From: Selaginella tamariscina
Taxonomy: Eukaryota > Streptophyta > Lycopodiopsida > Selaginellales > Selaginellaceae
NCBI GenBank assembly: GCA_003024785.1
Contig: PUQB01000177.1
Span: 186,001-250,000 of the forward strand
Reading direction: 5' to 3'
Length of the DNA: 64,000 bases
Shown: positions 11,911 through 26,389 of the stretch, in pieces
How positions within the stretch are numbered: position 1 is the first letter of the stretch
Layout: every line of letters starts with the position of its first letter
Translations under genes and position numbers: made by a program
Notes under the pieces: model-generated
Seen by the model: only the letters and a program-made list of their open reading frames with translations
The model's database searches: none
What the model was told of the DNA's origin: nothing

Positions 11911-14900
11911 GGATGTAGCATAGTGGACCTAGGGTTGTTGTCACCCAAAAGGGCGAGGCAGACCGACCATGGATGCCTGGAAAGAGGGGAGGAAAAGCTT
12001 CATTTGAAGGGCCCCCATAGGGAGGGGCCCGTGAAGAGGACTTTCGAAGGACACATTGTTGTCACTAGCCCCAATAGGAAGGGCGAGTGCGCAAAGGAAG
12101 GACAAGGTGCCTTCATGGCACCAAACGTTGACCTTAACACGTCTGAAGCTGAGGAATCAACTTTGGAAGTTTCTTGGAAATGTTGGTGAGCTAGAACAAA
12201 GGATCCAATAGCCTTACTAGCCTATGTACTCAATAAGATGCAAGAGAGCACAATGGCAATGGCTTTACCCACGTTTTGAGGAGTGAAGGGCAAAGATGCC
12301 GATCAGCACGTGCATAAGTTCAAACAAGTGTGCGAGCTAAAAGCGTGATTGAAAACCATAGGAAGTTAAGTACATTCATGAGCACCCTTGACAAGAAGGT
12401 GCATGTATAGTGGATGCAATTCTAGGAGGCCAACGAAGGAGCCCGGTGGGACACTACTCGAAGAGCATTCTTGGACACCTTCTATGAGGAGAAGAGTGAA
12501 GAAGAAGTAATTCATAACTTAGCTAACATGAAGCAGAAAGTAAGGGAACCCACCGGTTGACCTCACCAAGAAGATGTGATATCGAAAGGGATTGCAGCTT
12601 GAGATCCACAATGGATTGGGTTAGACGACGATTGGACCTTTGACAAACTGCTCAGATACGCCAAGAAAGCAGAGAAGCAAGAGGTTGAGGGACGCCAGGA
12701 AAGGAAAAAGCAAGACAAGTCTAAAGATAAAGGGGTGAATGCCACCACCATGGACGAGGAGAACCTCTTAAACACCCCGAGGCTTGCACAAAAGGAGCAA
12801 CGTCCAAGAGCCAAGAAGCAGGGACAAAACCTACGAGGGGAAGAATAGGAATCAGTGATCAGGAAGGCCGACTTAATAGATACACAACACAAGGAAATAA
12901 ATATTGTAAGGTTTTTAATGTTCGAGGATGAGACAATTGCTATAGGCTAGTTGAGCTTATAGGCAAGACCCCACCCTAGATAGCCACCATGATAGTCAAG
13001 TAGAAGCCAGAGGTAGATGCAGTTAACCAATGGGACTAGGGCCTCCAGACTAATAGACATGACCAACCTCATAAAAGGTTGCACTCAGGTGAGTGTCAAA
13101 TGCGGTCAAAATCCTAGGAGTCCCAGCCATATCGACAATGATATGACAATAGGGATAGACAATTGTAGCATTGGGACATGATCTACACATTGTGCAGTGG
13201 GCACTAGCTGCTCTATTGTTGTTCCTAGATCTTTATGAATCAAGCCAATGTTGGAGGCACACGTGCTGGGGACAACAAAGGCAACAGACAATCCAACCAT
13301 CTCCTCATCAACACCACCTTCTGCCAATCATATAGCGATGGCACCACCAAAACTGCAATGCAAGGCCATTAGAAGGTCACATGCCTGACAAGTGGTAGGG
13401 GTCAACCAGCCAGTCGACCTAGAGAAAGCTCGCCAAAGTGGAGGCAATAGTGGAACAGGTGAGACTCACCAAGTGCTAGGGACTAGTGGCAACAACAAGA
13501 ATCTAGGAGAGCATTGTAGCAAAGGTCTAGGAAACCCAGGTATCAGTGACCATAGGTGAGTTATTCTACCTGCCCCTCAAACAATATGAAGTTCTGACTC
13601 GGGAACTACACAGACTAATGACATGACCACCAAGGGTTGCAACCACATTAATAAACTTTGTGGACGATGTGCTAACCATACCAATCCAAATTGCGGGCCA
13701 TACCATTTGCAATGTCATCATAAATGATGGTTCTAGCATGAACATCATGTTAGTAGAGCTTCACCGAAAGCTAAGAATGCAACCCCCAAAGCCCTCACCT
13801 TTCCTCGTGTGCATGGCAAACCATACCAAGGTGACACCTAAGGGCTCAATGGGGTATATGAAGTTTGCTTCCAACAACTTGTCAATCTCTTGCTTGGCAA
13901 TTGGGCCTAACCCAAAATGGCTGTTGCTAATCATCATCATGCTTAAGAAGGACATGCAATTGAGGATTTGCATAGACTCAATGGAGCCATTGACGTTCCC
14001 TATCCCATTCACCAAGGCCATCTTAGAGGATGTAGTAGGGCACAAGATATACTCCTTCATGGACAGCTTCAATGGGTACAACTAGGTCACGATCGTGACT
14101 GAGGACCAAGCCAAGACGGTGTTCATCACCAACTGGGGGGCATTCGCAATTAAGGTAATGCCATTCAGCCTTTACAACGCCCCAACCACCTTCCAAAAGT
14201 TGGTCCAACAAGTATTCCTTGACAACTTTACGGACTTTGTCCGTGCATTTCTGGACAACTTCACAACTTATGAATCAGCAAAAGAGCATGTGGAGCACCT
14301 TCAATGGGTGTTTAAGTGTTGCGAGAGTTTAGGGTATCCCTTAACCCATCCAAGTGTGTTTTTGGGATGACTGGAGGGAAGTTGTTGGGACACATCATAT
14401 CCAAGGAGGACATCACAATAAACTCAGGGGTAGGGTGGGTGATAGTAGAAATGCCACATCCCCAAAACGTTACTGATTTTAAGTGGTTCTTAGGGAAGGC
14501 CAGATTCTATCGCAAGTTCATCAAACAACATGCCAATAGAGCCAACCAATTGATTGAGCTGCTCACTAAGAAGATGTCATACAAATGAATGACTGACCAA
14601 TAGAGGATGTTCAAAGACATAAAGCGCCAATTGGTAAAAATACCTATTCTCATTTCACCCGATTGGAATCAGCAGTTCCACCTATAGACAGACAGGTCCA
14701 ACATGGCGACTGGTGCCGTTTTATCACAGGAAGACAAAGCACGGATATTGCACCCCATTGTCATGACGCTGGCCAAGCACAACTATTTGGTAACAACAAA
14801 GAGTGCCTAGCAGTGATGTACGAGGTCTTGAAGTTCTGCCACTACCTCTTGGTCAACCACTTTGTGCTGATAGTAGACCACCATGCCTTGCTATACCTCA

Positions 14901-15995
14901 TCAACAAGTAACAGCTGATTAGGGGACTAGTGAGGTGGATCCTCTTGTTGCAAAAGTTCAACTTCACTATGGTCCACAAGGCAGGTAAGTTACATGTCTC
15001 CCTAATCTCTTATCTAGAATACCGAGTGGCAAACAACCCGAATTCACATCACTACTCGACATACTAGATGCCAACCTCTTTAAAACTATGGCAGAATAGC
15101 AAGACCAATCAGGAACCAGCACGCCGGCAGACGACATAGAAGTCCTCTAGTGACAACAATCAATACGCTACTACCTCGGTGAAGGATTCAACAAACTCTC
15201 GAGAATGTCTCCAGCCACAGATGCAACCTCGATTGAAGGACTTGCCATTCTACTTATTAGAGACCAACTATATAAGCGGGGAGAGACGACATCTTCCGAA
15301 GATGCCCCTTAGGGTGGGAAATCTTCGAGATCCTCAGAGTAGCAAATGCAGGACCTGGTGCTGGACACTTCAGGGGGGAGAAAATAGCTAGGAAGATCCT
15401 ACATACGAGATTGTGGTGGCTAACAAATTTCCAAGATGCCACGAGAACAATGAGAAGTTGCAATGATTGCTAGTAGATTGGTTGATCGACGGCCAGTCAA
15501 GGCATGCAATACCACCTGTTAGTAGGAATGTCGGTGTTGAGAAGTGGGTGCTAAACTTCGTAGGACTAATCAACCCAAAGGCCCACTCGCACACTCCAAA
15601 TACATTGTGGTGGTAACAGATTATGCTACGAAGTAGGTAAAAGTGAAGGCTGTCATAGTTCTAACCTGGTGGGTTGACCACCTGGGTAAAGATTGTGGTA
15701 TATGTGGGATATATGGGAAAAATACCCAAGCGGACATGGGTCATCATGACCAAGGGCCCTCTCATAAACACCAATTGGCCCTTTGCCTTGTTGGCTTAAA
15801 AGGAGAGGAAAAGGTTGTGACAAAGGCACTTAGAGAGGCAATCACAAGGTAGATGGCTAAGTTCGTCTATAGGAACATCCTGAAGAGTTTCAGTTATTTG
15901 CTAGAGCTGCTAATAGACCAAGGGAGTCACTTCATGAATGAAATGGTTCATGAGTTGGTCAACACGTTATTATCAAGCACCGCACATTATCAGCT
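11911..15995 (+). mobile_element. Decayed Gypsy internal region (Tat/Athila-like), no LTRs attached
   Basis: A plus-strand fossil. Gag-like sequence covers about 11911-12900, protease-like sequence about 13650-13960 (an NDGSSMNIM-type block where an active-site region would lie), reverse transcriptase about 14090-14590, RNase H about 14690-15000 and integrase about 15540-15970 (an IVVVTDYATK-like core, and later a DQGSHFMNE block). The protein style differs from the chromoviruses in this window and resembles the non-chromoviral Tat/Athila side of Gypsy. It abuts the 1-kb satellite on the left and stops abruptly before AT-rich DNA on the right. It is heavily broken with many frame interruptions and is clearly old. 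Confidence 0.65.
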
Positions 15996-18900
15996 TAGTT
16001 AGAAACTATTTTTAGAGAGAGAAAATTAATTTTGCAATATGGGGTGTGGACAATGGAATTGCAAAAAATTGCATCGATTGGGCAAATTCAAAAATCATGA
16101 ATTATGAGTGAATAAAGATAATTTTACATCTCTAAATATTTAAAAGCCCTAAATATGACAAGATTTAACCTTATAAATGTAGAGTGAAAGAGCCCTGATA
16201 ATAGAAAAGTGATTGCGCCTTCAACTTAAGCTGTGGCGCCACAACAAAAATGGGGTACTACATGAAACTGACAAACACGGAGCAAGCTTCATGCGATCAA
16301 CACTTACTTGGTTCAACTTTGTGCTTCCTCTTGGTGCCTCTAGTGCTTGCCTTCACTTTTTTCTTGCCTTCTTTCTTCGCCGGTGGATCAACTCTAGTTC
16401 TCTAGCTGCGTGTTTACAACATCATTCATTAATTAGGGGATGAAAAGATTGAGCCCTAGGCAAATGAATGCAGCTTGGTTTAAAATGAATGCTTCAATCG
16501 ACTATAGTGTACGTCAATAAAGACTTGTGCAATTTGTGCAAAGTGGGGATTTAGGCAATAAAGACTTGTGTAGTTTATGCAAAGTGCAAACTATAGTTGA
16601 CTCAATGGGCACAGTTTAGGGTTCAAACCCCATAAGTGTTAGTCCTTCCAGTAGTGGTCCTTTGGTATGTAGTACATAAGTCTAGTTTGAAAAGGGTTTT
16701 GAATATAGTATGTGAGAATTTGTTTACTGTAGTTCATGATTTACTAGGGTTCATGTTATTCATTTGGGGATGGTGCCATGGCCAAGGGTAAGATGCACTT
16801 GCAAGGTTTCATTCTAAACAAAGATATGTAACCTTTCTCTTCCCAAGAAATTTTACCGATTAGCTTGATTCAATAGGAGATATGTGTCCTACCATTACGA
16901 GATAATGCAAGGCCACGCTACAAACTCGCACTAGAAACTATATGCATAAATTTATTCCTTGGGATTTTGCATCCAAAAAGGTTTTCTTATTGGCCATTAC
17001 CAGGGGATGTTATGGAGATATTTGGGAAATGAAAGGAAACTTGAGTTTCTAAGATTGATAGTGTCAACATCAAAACCAGAAGATGTCTTTTTACATGGTT
17101 GAAGCAAGACAATCATTTTGAAAACAACATTGTGGGCAAAAAGCATATATTGAAGATTACAAAAAGGAAAGTGCTCAAAGATGGACTGTCATTCACAAAT
17201 CTTTAGACATGGAAGTCGTCAAAGAAGGAGAATTAGTTATATATGTTGTAGCATAAGACTATACATGCTTGTTATGGTCATAGTCGTCTTCATAATCTTA
17301 TGTGAAATGTTTCATATAAAAACTACATTGTCATTAAAAACTCACTTTGATGTCATAGTTCTAATGCCTAATATAAACTACATTAACATACTACACTCAA
17401 TGAATTGCATGTAATCATAAACCTTACTTCAAAATTATCTTTAAATTAAATTATAATCCCAAACCTATAATTTCCGGCCTATAGTTTGTAAAAGATATAG
17501 TGGTGGTGAAGTTACTATAGTATTTAAGTGAGGTTTGTGATTGAGGCTTCTAGTGTAACAAGAAAATGAACACCAAGTATTTACATAATGTTACCAATTA
17601 TATGTAGCCATAAGATTGTTGACTGAGATGACATGAGGAAATGTAAGCTATTAAAGTACATCACTAAGATCATTTACAACTACTCAAGATCATATGGCTA
17701 GAGTGAGGAAGAGTTTGATATCATGCAAGAACTTTGCAACAAACTTGAGATCTTCTTAGGCGATGAACACAATGTTTACTTTACAACATATATTTGGTAA
17801 AGGTTTATATAAATGAATGACATGTTTGGGTCTAGTGAAACTGGGAAGTTTTGAGTCTATGACATGGAAAGTGAGTTTATGACGTTGCATGATCTTCCTA
17901 CAAATAGCCAAGAGATGGAGCAAACTTATGCAAAGTGCCATATGAGATATGTAATTAAAATTAAATTAGGTTGTGGATATTCTTTTACTTCACTAACTTG
18001 TACCTTTTTCAAACACGTGATAGTGATGGTCTCCTTCCTCCTAAACATTTTAAAAGAAACATGGTAAAAGTGTTTGTGAAGCCCAACACACAAATTAGTA
18101 AGATTTTGATCCATACATGAGTGTTTGTTAAGGTTGTAGCAAGGGATTTATGAAAGCAAGGTATGGAGTTAGCTTCAAGACCATAGTTCCAGCATTTGAG
18201 AGAGGTTAACATTTTAGTAGGCCCAATGGCAATTACTAAGACAAGTAGTCATGAGCAAACAACATTAGGAGGCAAACCATTTACAAAGGTCTTACTTTAC
18301 AAGATTGTTATTTTGCACTCTTCTATTATAATTCATGATCTAACTCATGAAGGTAAACATACACATATCGACATATATATTATGGCTAACAAATCTAACT
18401 ACATGTAAAGGAAGTTTGCATTGGATGCATTACAAATTATTTGCTGAATAATTGTTCGAAGATCTACTTCCTAGCAAGATACTTCAAGTATGTTTTAACT
18501 TCTTTTATTAATGTTTATTTGTTTAATTTGGTAAATCTTTTAATATATATAGGTACCATTGTAATCTCAAATATTTGCACCTTTTATAAAAAAACATATG
18601 GGCATGCATGTATTAGCCAATATATATGTTCACTTTCATCATACTTGCATTTTATAACTAAAAGAGATAATGTGAAAGGTATGCGTCTTAGCTCATCCAA
18701 ATGAGGAGTACAAGAAAAGGGGTTTTAAGATCTGTTTAAAGCTAGTTTCATATAGATTTCCAATGCAACAATTATAAATACAAGAGTTTCTGAAGTACTT
18801 TAATACATGAGACTATGTGCATGTAGGTGAGAACCTTGGCATAGTCATAGATGTAGATAGGGATAGCGAGAGAGCTATTTTATATAGGTTGATGTAGCTT

Positions 18901-21824
18901 AGAAATATGTAAGGTTTTATAAGCTTATTAGAATTCAAAAGTCACATGTTGCGATCTCTTCCTTTCAGCTTTTTGAAGATGTTCAACTTATGGCATTGAA
19001 GAATGATTACCAACAGTGTGTAGTAATTTATAAAATAGTTTGAAATAAATAAGTAGTGAAATTGAAAGATGTTTCAAGTGGTTTTTAATATGCTTTAAAT
19101 CTTCATCAAGAAAAACCATTAAAAGTCTTTAAAGGTTCATACAACTATTTAACAAAGTAAAACACATCTCCAATATTTATAGAATGGAAGAAGTTTGAAA
19201 TAGTCTTACCTCATAATGTGTTACTTAAGGACAACAAATTTAATTATTATATTATAAATGCCTCCTAATTGTGATAAGTTATTGACTTAAGCTATATTAA
19301 AATTATATTAATTATAAATATAGAACTCAATCTTAAATCAAAACTATATGAAAAACCACATATAAGGTAAATTTCTTTACTTCAACAATTTTTTAAAATG
19401 AAATGTACTATTCAAAACCATATTATGAAACTCAAACCATAATTTTAACCATATTACTGTACAAAATCACACACATGGCTATTTTGATCATATGGTATTT
19501 ATGCACCATGTAAAAAACTATATGAAATCATATGCATAAAAAACCTATTTAAATTTATAAAACCAACTCATCCAATTTGATGTTTGAAAGTTTTGTTAAG
19601 GCTTTATTCATGATTACATAATAAATGGCTAAATCAATACCAGTCAACAGCCTAGTAACAACAGTTCACCAATGACACCATCCACACATGATGATAGATG
19701 GTAGGACATAAAATCTTTAATTATACATTTGCAAAGTGGGCAAACGACTAGTGCAAAGGTCCCTTCGTTTAACCAAGTATTCAAATCACATGATTCATCA
19801 AGATAAGATACAATGTGTGGTCGGCATACACTTAAGATATTGTTTAATTATGTATATGTGATTGCATTTATAATATATTATGTATATGTGACATATATAT
19901 GTCATTCACATGTGTGCTATATGTCTGCTTTGAGTTAATGTATTAACTATATATTACATATAATGACCACCTTATTTAAACAAGATATTAATATCATGAA
20001 CAATGGGCTTAACTCGTATAAATTTACATTAAAGAAGTTGAAAAAAGAGCATGCAAACTAGATAGGTAAACATGACAAGGTAGTGGAGGATCTCATTATT
20101 AATAGTAAACTTAAACCAATGATTTTTGGAGATATTATATATCATTAGTTGAAGAAGTATGTGGAAAAATAATTTCACTTGTCACATAATGACATACTTT
20201 ACATATATAATTTATAAATATATATGCATTTGCCACTAAAGTTTTTTAAGCTTTTAGTATATATATTGTATAATTATGTGTCATTTGTACTTGTTATAGA
20301 TAGGAATGCAATTGCCCATTGCAAGAAGTTCAGAAAAGACATCTCACTAATTGTTATTAGTGTTAATCCTAGCAATGAGAAGTTTGTGCTTGAGGAAAGC
20401 TTAGATAATGGCATAAATAACTAAGTGATATCAAGTGGGAAGATTCAAGCACATCATTAGATGGCCCAAAAAATACTTGGTTCTCATGCCTGCAACATTA
20501 ATGGTAAGCAATAGTTGTAAGTAAGCATATGGATGTATGTATACATTCATCCTCAAAGACATTATTCATGTTATTATATTGAACTCCAAATACACAAACA
20601 ACTTTATTTTATAAATTATAAAAGAGTGCAAGTTCTGTATTGAACATGGTTTACCAATAAGCACAAAAGAAATATTGTTGCATACAGCATAACACCATAC
20701 ATGTGTTATTGTATTATATTGTACATAATTACAAATAAATTCAATTTGCATTTTATTTTGCTTTATATTCATTCAATTATGATATTTTATTTATAAATCA
20801 TCGAGACATATTTAACACAAAGATTCTTCAATAATATATAAATATTTATTTTAAAACCTTGTTAAAACCTTATTCTATATTTACAAAAAATAGCTTGAAA
20901 GTCAACTTGAGGACTTTCTTACATGTTCAATAATTATTTAAAAGGCACTAGTTATAAATATTATAAAGAATGTAATAATTTTTTATATATACTTCTAGTT
21001 TTTGTACTAAATTAATATTATGCTCTTATTTAAAATTATATTAATATATTTTTTATATAAGCAATTTAAATTACATGTGAAGAGTGAAGCTATATTAAAA
21101 ATTAACTAAATACTTATTCATTTATTTAAGAAAAATGATTCAATCATAGTTATTGATTACATTCTTTTTGAGTATATTATTCTATCTTCAGTATTTTGGT
21201 TTACCCTAATTAAACCCATTTTAAAAGCATAAGTATTTATAAACACTTAAAATTCTATGCAAATTTTGTTATATGTTTAAATAGTGTAAAGAACATACTA
21301 ATATTTGTTAAATTTATTTAAATCGATACCTTAGAGAATCTAAATCAAAGATTAATATAATTAAGTTTATTATTCACATTATAAATATCAAGTATTAGCT
21401 AACCAAAAGGTTTACACATGCATATATGCAATTATATCTATATTATAATTAATCAAAATTTTCAAAAAGTAAAATTTTAATTTTATACGTTAAATATAAA
21501 TAAGACTTATGAAGAATACATATATAACATACACATCCATAATGAAATTAAATAATTTTCTTATAGCCCTTAACAACTTACTATACAACATACATATAAG
21601 TATACATAAGCATAATCATATATATATACATGTAATTTATTCATCATGTAATATAAGTACATGTAATTTATGATGTACTTGTGTGTGTTGTGTGCTGCAG
21701 CCTCAAACATAATTAAGTAAGCTTATTTAATTAGCAAGATTATAAATATGCTTATGCAGTTCATCATTCTAAAACATATACATCAAACTTCATTAAACAT
21801 CAAACTATACATATTTTAAACTAC
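15996..21824. other. AT-rich stretch without a recognised gene
   Basis: About 5.8 kb becoming strongly AT-rich to the right, with microsatellite-like TATA runs from about 19900. Open frames are short and I find no family similarity or coherent exon series. One segment near 16320-16400 could be read on the minus strand as a lysine-rich exon-like stretch (see findings). Repeated ATATGTAT/ATATATGT text around 19850-19930 and 21590-21670 is low-complexity. I see nothing else to annotate. Confidence 0.6.
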
Positions 21825-22924
21825 TTACCAGTTTGATAACTGGTTAGTTAAACTCTTCTCTCTATAGTGATAATCTGTATGCATAACCTGTTTTGCAATC
21901 TCAGACGCTGGTTCACCAAGCCATGATTCGTACAAGCCTCTCACCGTTGGATTCTCGAATGGACTTTCCATATCCACCTGAAAGAATCCATACTTATAAA
22001 CATTAACTAAATAATAGTAAATAATCAAATATTAAATTTTAATTTTTTAAATGATAATGTATAGCTATAACAACTTACAGATATAACTTCTTAACAGATG
22101 CTATACTCAACACTAACCAATCTAAATTAAATAAAATAACCCAAATAACATAATTTTAAATTAATAAAACAAAATAAATATACTAAGTTATATAATAATA
22201 ATAATAATAATAATATACGTACCTCTTTTAAATAATTACTCTCTAATGTTTGAATAAGCTTTTTTGTGTTTGTCCCTTTCTGGGTTTAATCTGTCCACCA
22301 CCATTTAAACACCCTGCTGGACACGCCATAATCTCCACGTATTGATACTCACATTTCTTCATACGTATCTTCCGTATGATATTTTGAATATTCCGGAATC
22401 CGTACGCACAAGCAAATCGTAGCCGTACTAGTCCATCAACCTGCAATTACTTAGCTAAGTACATCATTCAAGTATATATACTATATACTGTAGTTTAACT
22501 AATTAAACTCACGGTTATACTTAATTAATTTTAATTATGGGCAAACCTCTAGTTTGACTTCACGGAAATCAGTATTTCTAATAATTTGAAACTCCACACG
22601 TTCACTTAATTCCTTTCCAAATAGCTGTTTAGCGGCGTGTTTAAATACAATCTCTGCATAACCTCCAGAACCACCAGGAACACCGTATAGATGGCCTTCT
22701 TCGTTCACATTTGTAAGTCTGCATTTATTTAAGTAATTATTAAACAGATATAAAATCATTGGCTATAAATAAAATAGCTTACAATCTGTCCAAGGGTTGC
22801 TCCTCCAATGATACGAAGTCCACATTCCTCGACTACATAAGAAAACCATTATATTTCTATATGTAATATAATAAACAGGTATATACGTAACTATTGTGCT
22901 TGCGCGCGTGTGCGCATGTGTGTG

Positions 22925-22958
<34 letters not shown>

Positions 22959-24770
22959 TACTTGTATGTGTGTGTTGTAATCCGTACGCCTATTGTCCAT
23001 ACATAAGGATTCAATATGTAGAAGATACATACACACACACACATTATGCATATGTTGTATGCACGGATAAACAATTGATAAAGATTATCAAAATGAATAT
23101 GCTATTTGGGCATTTGTGGATGAATCATATGCATATGTGTATATATATATATCGAGCGTATACACTATCCACACATACAAACACACAACTTACTTGAAGA
23201 AGGTCCAAGATTTCTCCCGAGGTTAAAACTGAGTCCACTTCAGTTAAATTTAACCCTTGTGTTATTCCAAAAATAAAATCGTCACGAGAAGCTTCCAGCT
23301 TCTTATCGTAGCATGGCATCACTGTTACATGGTACACGTCTTCAGGCCTAATATTAATTAAATATCAAATAAATTGCATATGATGTCTATATACATTGAA
23401 TATGTATACATACATACATATATCTGTACACATACCCCTATACATATATATACACAACAAGTGCGGATATAGATACTTATATGCAACTATATACGTACAT
23501 ACCGGAAAAAATAACGTGTGAACTCATATACACATACCTGAGACCCATAGAAGAACAAACATGACGCTTTATTATAGAACCCATAGCTTGCTGAGGGACT
23601 TTTCACTTTACTGATATGTGGAAGAATATCCGCGTCTAAAGTCTTTTCGGCGTAGCATATCCATCCTATTAAAACATAATGAAATGAAAAGTCAATATAA
23701 ATGATTAAAAAATAATGAATAGGGAATATATAATATTGGCAAACCTGGACATGCTGAAGTTAATATAGGGAGATTGGCCTGATTATGCTCATTAAACCTG
23801 CTTATAAACTCACAGCACGATTCAACTAAGGATAAATCTCTACTGCAGCTTGTGTCAAAGACGGCTTTGACACCTAGTGACTTAAAAAACGTTGTAAGTT
23901 TTTTAAAAACCTGCATATTTACACGTATTAATACGTGTCTACATGCATATTTGCATATAAATGTATTTAAAACTTAAACACAGATATGCGCACGCGTGTC
24001 GTTATGTCGGTCATAAACAGAAACGCTTGTCCACATCATATAATGTGTATCAATATTGTTGTGTCTAGGTCTATGATATAGTAAAACCGTTGATCCCAGT
24101 ATATCTAAACCGTTGTAATATTAAGCTTTTTTGGTTTAAGGAATGATAACATATTGTGTTTTATATAAATATAATATTAAACAGAATTTTGCTTTTAGTA
24201 AAATTATATATTTGAGAAAAACAATCGTACATACACAAACACACTATATACATATATGTACCTCTCCGTTGTACGGATATATTGGTTCGTTAAAGTTATA
24301 TATATGTATATTCATAATACTATATTAAATAACAAATTTAGGTATAGCTACTCTTTAAAAACTGAACTATTTATATACACTATTTTATATGCATATACAT
24401 ACAATATATAACTTACTTGTAACTGTGAAATCCCATAAAAAGGTTGCAAAGGATGCTCTAGATTGTGGAGAAAGAGAAACAATAACTTGTTTATCTCCTC
24501 TTGACAGTTCATTTAAGAATTCGTCAGTGCTTTGTTGTTGTAACATAACTGTTTCTGCTGAGGTTATACACCCACTGCAACACAAGTATTCATATAATGC
24601 AAATATATACATATACCACAGGCGTGTTGATGTGTCAACACACACACACACACACATGTAAATAGAATCATTAATATGATGTAAACTATATACAAATATG
24701 TATAGATAGAATCAGATACACACAATTATGTATGTACAATACATGTATCGCTTTTTGCTCATGCATGGTG

Positions 24771-24810
<40 letters not shown>

Positions 24811-25445
24811 AACATCATATATATGTGCTTTGTTGATGTCAACAGATGCATATATATCTATCATATATGCATATAAATAGCCTATAAAGTCTCTAATATT
24901 ATGATTTTGATAATCAGAGACTTGTATTTGTAGAAAACATATACACATACATACATAACATACATACATATATATATATATATGTATATATGTATATAAA
25001 TAACCTGCAGGCTAAACAATCGTGAAGGGTCACTTTGACTGGCTCATCTGGAGGCCTGTTTAATGTTTTGAGAGGAATCCGCGAGTGTATTTTTACCGTA
25101 CCATCGTCCTGTTTATTTCAAAACAAATACACAAATATAAATTTATTATAAGGTATACGTGCAACCCACCTCAAAAGATGAAGAAAAAAAATGTATATTT
25201 TGTATTTAAGAGTACATTTATCATATATTGTGGTTATATATATATATATATTATATATATATAAACATAGAAAATTTGATCTTATATGACATAAAAAGGG
25301 GAAATAGCCAAAATTGTATGAAACCCACCTCAGAAGAGTCGTTGATTGGATTGATTTTGTTGTTTAGAGAGACTACACATGCCTGCGATGGCGCGATAAA
25401 ATCATTCAAATCAGCAAGCTTCAAGGCGGCAGAAAAACCCTCCAT
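21825..25445 (-). CDS. NAR1: NAR1 / NARFL-type cytosolic iron-sulfur assembly factor, 10 exons
   Basis: Ortholog of NAR1 (IOP1/CIAO3), an [FeFe]-hydrogenase-like scaffold that carries two Fe-S clusters and links early and late steps of cytosolic and nuclear Fe-S protein assembly. Exons read on the minus strand: 25445-25329, 25108-25005, 24574-24417, 23910-23745, 23665-23538, 23347-23194, 22832-22783, 22718-22547, 22440-22223 and 21977-21825, all with GT-AG introns. The N-terminus [20 protein letters not shown] matches the family start. N-terminal cluster cysteines are the Cys after PSQA and the CLACSGC block; H-cluster-type blocks are [16 protein letters not shown] and [13 protein letters not shown]. 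Summed exons give about 472 residues, near the plant norm. Exons 3, 5 and 9 each contain a one-base run-length change (24437-24441, 23595-23597, 22260-22265), yet protein similarity continues in another frame, so assembly error is likelier than a pseudogene. Introns of 64-506 bp hold microsatellites. Confidence 0.9.
22926..22956. repeat. (GA)n microsatellite in a NAR1 intron
   Basis: A run of about 14-15 GA dinucleotides lies inside the intron between NAR1 exons 6 and 7. It is flanked by GTGTGTG-type text and, near 23030, a CA run. The open frame rich in Arg/Glu that crosses it is a by-product of the repeat. Confidence 0.95.
24775..24808. repeat. (TG)n microsatellite in a NAR1 intron
   Basis: A run of about 16 TG dinucleotides with adjoining ATATATG text in the intron between NAR1 exons 2 and 3; a shorter CA run lies at 24639-24656. 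Confidence 0.95.
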
Positions 25446-25480
25446 TCTGACCTAGCCTCTGTTTAGGGTTTCTCTGTTTT
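25446..25480 (-). promoter_or_regulatory. Telo-box just upstream of NAR1
   Basis: AAACCCTAAA on the minus strand (25462-25471) lies about 17 bp before the NAR1 start codon. Telo-boxes (AAACCCTA) are known plant promoter elements of genes expressed in dividing cells. Similar motifs occur next to NUP93, IES6 and purF in this window. Confidence 0.5.
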
Positions 25481-26389
25481 GGCCACGTGGCTTATTTATT
25501 GTTCTAGTTTCTTAATCAGTAAATTTATGTTATATTATAATATATTAGCTAAATGTATTATTAATCGACTTAATTTTTATATTAATTTAAAACCTATGAA
25601 ACAATTAAGATAAATCAAATATAAACATAACTATATGCATGGGAGAACGTAAAATTATTAAAATACATATGAAAATTAAGTAATTTATTAATTAAACACG
25701 ACATTTAAAAAATTCACATAGATTTAATATTTTCTTTGTATTTGTTTTCGAAATTTATATTATAGAATTATAATAATTAATATAATTATAATAAATTTTT
25801 ATATGTTTTAGAAAATGTCATAAATTTTATAAAATTATGAAACTCTCTTATAAATGTTCTAATGTTTTATTGAATAATTGTTACAATTATTATAAAATTA
25901 TTATTAAAAATATAACAATAGCTATAATTTAAAATAACTATAAAATTATTAAGTGAGTCTATCAACGGTTACAAAGAGTTTGATATTTAACATTTTAAAT
26001 TCTTAATATATATATGTTACCACACGTTTACTAAGTGTACTAATATAATTCATGTTTTAAAACATGTTATTTTTTTATTAGAAGTCTATAATTTTTTTAA
26101 AATTTAAAAATGTTATAAGTGTTCAATATATTATTTCATGTTTAAGTTGGAAATTTTCCAAATGTCTTATCTGTTAAAACTATTTATTTTCTAGTATATA
26201 TACAATTCCCATTTTAACCTTAAAATGTTATTTCTATGATTTTTTTGAAATTTTTCTATTTAAAATATATTAAAATTACTAATTAATTTAAAATCTAACT
26301 ATATAATATCTATTCTTTAAATTCAAGATACATTTAAATATAAATTCTGAATTTTTTATTACACATTATTCTTATTTTAAAATGTATTA

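Noticed and set aside
16213-20424. Several 60-90-residue open frames in AT-rich DNA
   Set aside because: No similarity, no consistent splice structure and biased by AT-rich low-complexity text.
22857-23197. Open frames of Arg/Glu or Ser/Leu across the NAR1 intron
   Set aside because: Produced by GA and CA microsatellites within an intron of NAR1.
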